From the NCBI RefSeq assembly GCF_937616625.2, contig NC_065570.1, forward strand, positions 52,257,665-52,321,664: a DNA stretch of 64,000 bases. Reading direction: 5' to 3'. A program made the translations under genes and the position numbers. The stretch's first letter is position 1, and each line of letters starts with the position of its first letter. The stretch comes from Mercurialis annua (lineage: Eukaryota; Streptophyta; Magnoliopsida; Malpighiales; Euphorbiaceae). Below the pieces are notes generated by a model that was given only the letters and a program-made list of their open reading frames with translations, made no database searches and was not told where the DNA came from. Shown in pieces: positions 60,471-64,000 of this stretch.

Positions 60471-61566
60471 TAATTTGTTTTCTTCGTTTTTTTATTTTTC
60501 TTTCAATTTTGATCTATGTTTTTTTTTCATAAATTACTTTAAAAAAAAAACAACTTTTCAAGCATAATATCTAAGAATTTTCAAGATAGAAAGAATTTTT
60601 TTAGCAAGATACATATATATAAAATGCTCGTGTCACCGTTATAAATCATTAAAAAGATTAATCCCCATGCTTAATGTCTCAAATTACCAAATCATATTTG
60701 AATTGCAGATTTGTTAAGTGTTAAGCATTTGATTCTTCTTCTGATGAAGTTGCTACAAATTTGGATAACAGCATTTTTATATTTCTGTCAAAGTGTGAGG
60801 AGGTGTGCGATTTAGACAATTTTTGAGCCTAATTTTTTTAGAAACATGCCAAAGAATTAATAAGTTTTAAAAAGTCATATACTGACATTAGTCTTTTAAT
60901 CAATATAATAATAAATATACGTTAGTTTCTTTTATTTTCGGCCACCTTATCTATAAAAATTGGAAATAGCTCCCCTCAAGTTCGAATTCCCTCTATTTTC
61001 TCGAATCCACTTATATGGATGGCATATAAGTAAAATGAGATTATTATTAAATATTACTTATTTTACTTATATGTAATTTATTTTAAATGAATTTGAGGAA
61101 ATTTTGAAGTTGGAGGACTGACTCCTGTGAAAATTGGCATGAGCCATCTTCTTGATGTACTCCAACTTTCGTCGAATATCCATTATCACCAAGCCAACAG
61201 ACGAAACTTTATTATTACCAAGAACCATTGGATTAGACATTGCCAAACTATATTTATATTCTAGATGTTGACTGTTATGCTTATTTCAAATGTATAGTTC
61301 ATTGGTGTCTCCTTCTGTATATTCTAGAATTATACAAATCTAATGGTTTGAATTAATTTTTTGACTCAAAACATTATTATAAAATGATTAATTCAAATTA
61401 ATTTGATAATGTATTGATAAATTATCCTCACATCTTAGAAGGTTAAATATAGTGTAAGGGAGGCGGCTGCAGATCTTAGAGACTCTGAAAAAAAAAAGGA
61501 AACAAGGAGTCAATCTCGCCGCCAATCCCTTAACTGCTCAAATAAGGAGTAGCTACATAGAATTTA

Positions 61567-62074
61567 GGCTTAATTCCTTAAAAAATCCCATCTTGTACTT
61601 TTTCTTCGTTTATATCCTGACTTTGTAAAAACACCATTTGTACCCAATTTTGGGTTTTTATGTTTCATCCCTATTCAAAAGTATTAAATTGTACTCTTTT
61701 CATTTGGAAAAGAGTTTAAAACATATTTTTTATGTTTTAAAAAATACAAATAAATCCTTAAACTTAAAAAATAATCAAATACATCCAAATAATTAATTAA
61801 TTTTTTTAATTTTATAAAATAATAAAAAATTAAAAAAATTATTATTATTTTTAATTTTTTTTTTGTCGGAAATATTTTAAAAAGAATTTAAAAAAAATTA
61901 AAAAACAAATTCGGAAATACTTTTGAAAAAAATAAAAAAAATTATTATTATTTTTAATTTTTTGAAGAAGATGGTATTTTTATACTATTAATACTATTAA
62001 TATATAATTAGTATATAAGTTAAAAATGAAGGATTGTTTTAAACTCTTTTTCAAATGAAAAGAGTACAATTTAA
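61567..62074. mobile_element. Inverted-repeat element interrupted by the MULE
   Basis: Starts GGCTTAATTCCTTAAAAAATC. Its AAATTGTACTCTTTTCATTTG block (about 61684-61704) returns inverted at 62055-62074, and the match breaks off exactly where GGGTTTTTGACGG begins. The missing right arm should lie beyond the MULE, outside the window. Confidence 0.6.
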
Positions 62075-62166
62075 GGGTTTTTGACGGATCCGTGCCTACG
62101 GGCTTTTGAAAATTACAATTTCGTGCCTGTATGGAAATTAATCCCAGATTTGTGCCTGGGTCCACG

Positions 62167-62390
62167 TCATCCGCGATTTAATATTGCGGATGATGTTGCC
62201 ATCCGCGATATTAAATCGCGGATGATATTAAGTAAGGTTAATCTCTCGATTAACCTTACTTAAATGCCATCCGCGATTCAATATCGCGGATGGCATTTAC
62301 AGATTCCCTGCCATTGGCAGGGAATCTGTTGACCGTTCCAACGGTCAAAAATTGAATGCAATCCGCGATATTAAATCGCGGATTGCATTC
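62167..62390. repeat. Array of seven hairpins upstream of the MULE promoter
   Basis: Consecutive inverted repeats; four are built on ATCCGCGATATT/AATATCGCGGAT, others on AAGTAAGGTTAATC, GATTCCCTGCC and TTGACCGTT. The last one (62354-62390, 17-base arms starting GAATGCAATCCGCGAT) touches the TATA box. Confidence 0.85.
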
Positions 62391-62397
62391 TATAAAA
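62391..62397 (+). promoter_or_regulatory. TATA box of the MULE transposase gene
   Basis: TATAAAA directly after the last hairpin. A CT-rich leader (CACACTTTAAG, CTCTCTC) follows about 30 bases on, where transcription would be expected to start. Confidence 0.65.
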
Positions 62398-62561
62398 TGG
62401 GGGCTCAGCGCCCTCATTTTCCTCACACTTTAAGAAACTCTCTCAATTATTATCTCTCAAGCGGTTTTAGAGCGGATTTGGAGCGGTTTTGGAGCGGATT
62501 TTATTTTTATTTTGGGAGCGAATTTTATTATTTTAGCACTATTGGAGGAGGACTACAAGAG

Positions 62562-62913
62562 GTAAATTTACTTTTCATTTTTTATTTTTATATTAAATTA
62601 GAAAAAAATAGATTAATATAACTTAAATGTTAGGTATTTAATTATTTATTAAGTATGTGTACCTGTTAAAAATACGAGGTGTTAGTATAAATTATTAATA
62701 TGTTATATTTTTCAATTAGTGACTGTTAGCAAAAATGTAGGTGTTATTCTAGTTTATTGAGAAATTGTAATTTAGTTAAATATTAAGTTTTTTAAAAAAA
62801 TAGTATAAATTGTGAAAAAATGACAAATTGCTGAAAAAATTAAACTTTATTTAATGAATTTGAAAAAATGCTAAAATAAGTTGTATGTATATTTATTTTG
62901 ATAAAATTTGTAG
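62562..62913 (+). other. Probable intron in the 5' UTR of the MULE transposase gene
   Basis: Donor ACAAGAG|GTAAATTT, acceptor TTTGTAG|CAATGG, ending three bases before the start codon; strongly AT-rich between the two. The 89-aa frame at 62352-62621 crosses the TATA box and donor and is not a gene. Confidence 0.6.
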
Positions 62914-62915
62914 CA

Positions 62916-64000
62916 ATGGCGACCTTAAACCTATCGTTTGTGATATGGTGCGATGGTCGTATGGTAAGCTCTCCGGCTGGAGTAGAATACCAGGGCGGCC
63001 GTCGGGCGGATATGCCAATTATTGATAGGATGAATTTTGAAGAATTGAGAAATATTTGTATAAGGGCAGTAGCTACGGACTCGGAAGTGGAGATTACAAA
63101 AATCTACTTTCGGCTTCCAAAAATTGAAAGTGGTCGTATTGTCTCCTACTCGTTGTACTCAGTAGAAAACAACGAGCATATTTTTGGAATTTTGAGAGAG
63201 ACGATGCGGTACCGAGGGCTTGATACTTTAGAATTTTACGTCGAGTATCGTACTGTCGTTTGTCACGATGTCTCTGTGGATCAGTTGGTTCTGAGTGAAT
63301 CGAGTGGGTCGGAGATAGGGAGTGATGAAGATGAAGATGATGAAGAGGATTTTTTTGGTTGCGAGGAAGAGGCAGAAGAGCAAGAGGATTGCAATGATCA
63401 TGATTCTGGAGAAGACACAGTGTACCAATCGCAACTCCCAGAAGGTTTTAACCATGTCAATTTGGATGATTTTGATGTGGCACCAGAATCTGATGAGAAC
63501 CTTATGTGGAATCCTGGGATGGAGTTCCAAGTTGGGATGATCTTCCCAAATCGTGCTTCTGTTCAGGCATGCGCTACTGCTTATTCTGTTGAGAATGGGA
63601 GGGAGCACAAAAGTCGCCGGACAACCAACTATACTGTTGTGTTTGCATGTAGGTATAATCCTATTTGCAAATGGTGGCTGCGTGCAACTCTGCTTCAAGC
63701 AACTCATACGTGGACATGCACAAAATATATCGGGCCGCATACGTGCAATGAGCTGGTGCCAAATGCTAATCATAGAAATTTTGGGGCACGAGAAATTGCG
63801 AAATACGTGCGGAGGAAAGTGATGGAGCAGCGTGACATACGCGTTAATACCCTTATTGCTGGCATTTGGGATGAACATAGAGTGAGACCTCCATATAAAA
63901 GAATGTGGTATGCAAAGGAGAAGGCAATTGCTTCTGTTTACGGGGACTGGCATGAATCCTTCGGATGTATCAATGACATAATGCATAATATGGTTCACGT
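62916..64000 (+). CDS. MuDR-type transposase, N-terminal part (361 codons, runs off the window)
   Basis: The frame is open from ATG 62916 to the window end. Start chosen because it follows the putative 5'UTR splice acceptor and gives the MATLNLSFVIWCDG beginning typical of plant MuDR proteins. Residues about 1-115 form the N-terminal domain; 128-165 are strongly acidic (DEDEDDEEDFFGCEEEAEEQ). The DNA-binding domain starts at MEFQVGMIFPNRASVQ and holds the zinc ligands C245-x5-C251-x23-H275-x-C277 (CRYNPICKWW...GPHTC), the WRKY/GCM1-like MuDR finger. RPPYKRMWYAKEKAI after it is usual in MULE transposases. The DDE catalytic core would follow outside the window. No stop or frameshift is seen, so the copy may still be coding. 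The 256-aa reverse-strand frame here is its shadow. Confidence 0.88.
   Translation, partial: MATLNLSFVIWCDGRMVSSPAGVEYQGGRRADMPIIDRMNFEELRNICIRAVATDSEVEITKIYFRLPKIESGRIVSYSLYSVENNEHIFGILRETMRYRGLDTLEFYVEYRTVVCHDVSVDQLVLSESSGSEIGSDEDEDDEEDFFGCEEEAEEQEDCNDHDSGEDTVYQSQLPEGFNHVNLDDFDVAPESDENLMWNPGMEFQVGMIFPNRASVQACATAYSVENGREHKSRRTTNYTVVFACRYNPICKWWLRATLLQATHTWTCTKYIGPHTCNELVPNANHRNFGAREIAKYVRRKVMEQRDIRVNTLIAGIWDEHRVRPPYKRMWYAKEKAIASVYGDWHESFGCINDIMHNMVH

Larger units (their letters stand above)
56741..62074. other. Gene-free interval upstream of the DLK2-like gene
   Basis: Proximal part is the DLK2-like promoter. The rest is AT-rich with a Stowaway MITE, a Mutator-type MITE, worn SINE-like B boxes (59160, 59370), a hairpin cluster and a half element cut by the MULE. 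No exon or RNA gene recognised. Confidence 0.6.
62075..64000 (+). mobile_element. Left part of an apparently autonomous Mutator-like element
   Basis: The left end is placed at 62075 (GGGTTTTTGACGGATCCGTG), where it breaks the element at 61567-62074. It is followed by repeated GTGCCT words, a seven-hairpin array, a TATA box, a 5'UTR intron and the transposase frame. The other end is outside the window, so TIR and target duplication cannot be checked. Confidence 0.75.

Noticed and set aside
63228..63998. 256-codon reverse-strand reading frame, the longest closed frame in the window
   Set aside because: It lies opposite the MuDR transposase frame, which has clear domain motifs. The reverse frame has none.

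Overview
The window is nuclear DNA from a flowering plant, most likely a eudicot. It is AT-rich, its genes have many short exons with GT/AG introns, and its proteins belong to land-plant families. The spaces between genes are filled with LTR retrotransposons, Mutator-type elements, Tourist and Stowaway MITEs and SINE-like pieces. I cannot name the species. Four complete host genes can be assembled exon by exon with every splice phase closing, plus the 5' part of a MULE transposase gene.

Layout. 1-4509: end of a minus-strand LTR element (copy A). 4510-11793: gene-free, with CACGTG/CT-rich arrays, a minisatellite, two nested MITEs and a degenerate ~200-bp repeat. 11794-20070 (-): 15-exon 2-oxoglutarate/Fe(II) oxygenase, 399 aa. 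20484-29860: a young minus-strand non-autonomous LTR element (LARD-2) inside an inverted-repeat element. 30162-30735: dead LINE 3' end. 32101-41468: a second young element (LARD-1, same family as copy A) with a 5-bp target duplication. 41766-44633 (+): 9-exon Nudix hydrolase of the NUDT20/24 type, 371 aa. 44901-48729 (-): 3-hydroxyisobutyryl-CoA hydrolase-like gene, convergent with the Nudix gene, with what looks like a mutually exclusive exon pair. 51449-56740 (-): two-exon DLK2-like alpha/beta hydrolase, 280 aa, whose 4.4-kb intron is packed with small repeats. 56741-62074: gene-free, with MITEs and a hairpin cluster. 62075-64000 (+): left end of a Mutator-like element with a hairpin array, TATA box, 5'UTR intron and an open reading frame running off the window.

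The host genes do not form a pathway. Their products act on an unidentified 2OG-oxygenase substrate, on damaged thiamin diphosphate (known for the family), in valine/CoA-ester breakdown in mitochondria, and probably in karrikin/strigolactone-like signalling.

The least ordinary observations are: (1) the swap of exon 3a for 3b in the hydrolase gene, which changes the oxyanion-loop residues, with both the double-inclusion and double-skip products frameshifted; (2) two related coding-free LTR families that share a stem-loop with a compensatory base-pair change; (3) an LTR slot holding an array of short palindromes whose sequence differs completely between copies of one family; and (4) dense hairpin arrays in two DNA-transposon-like elements.
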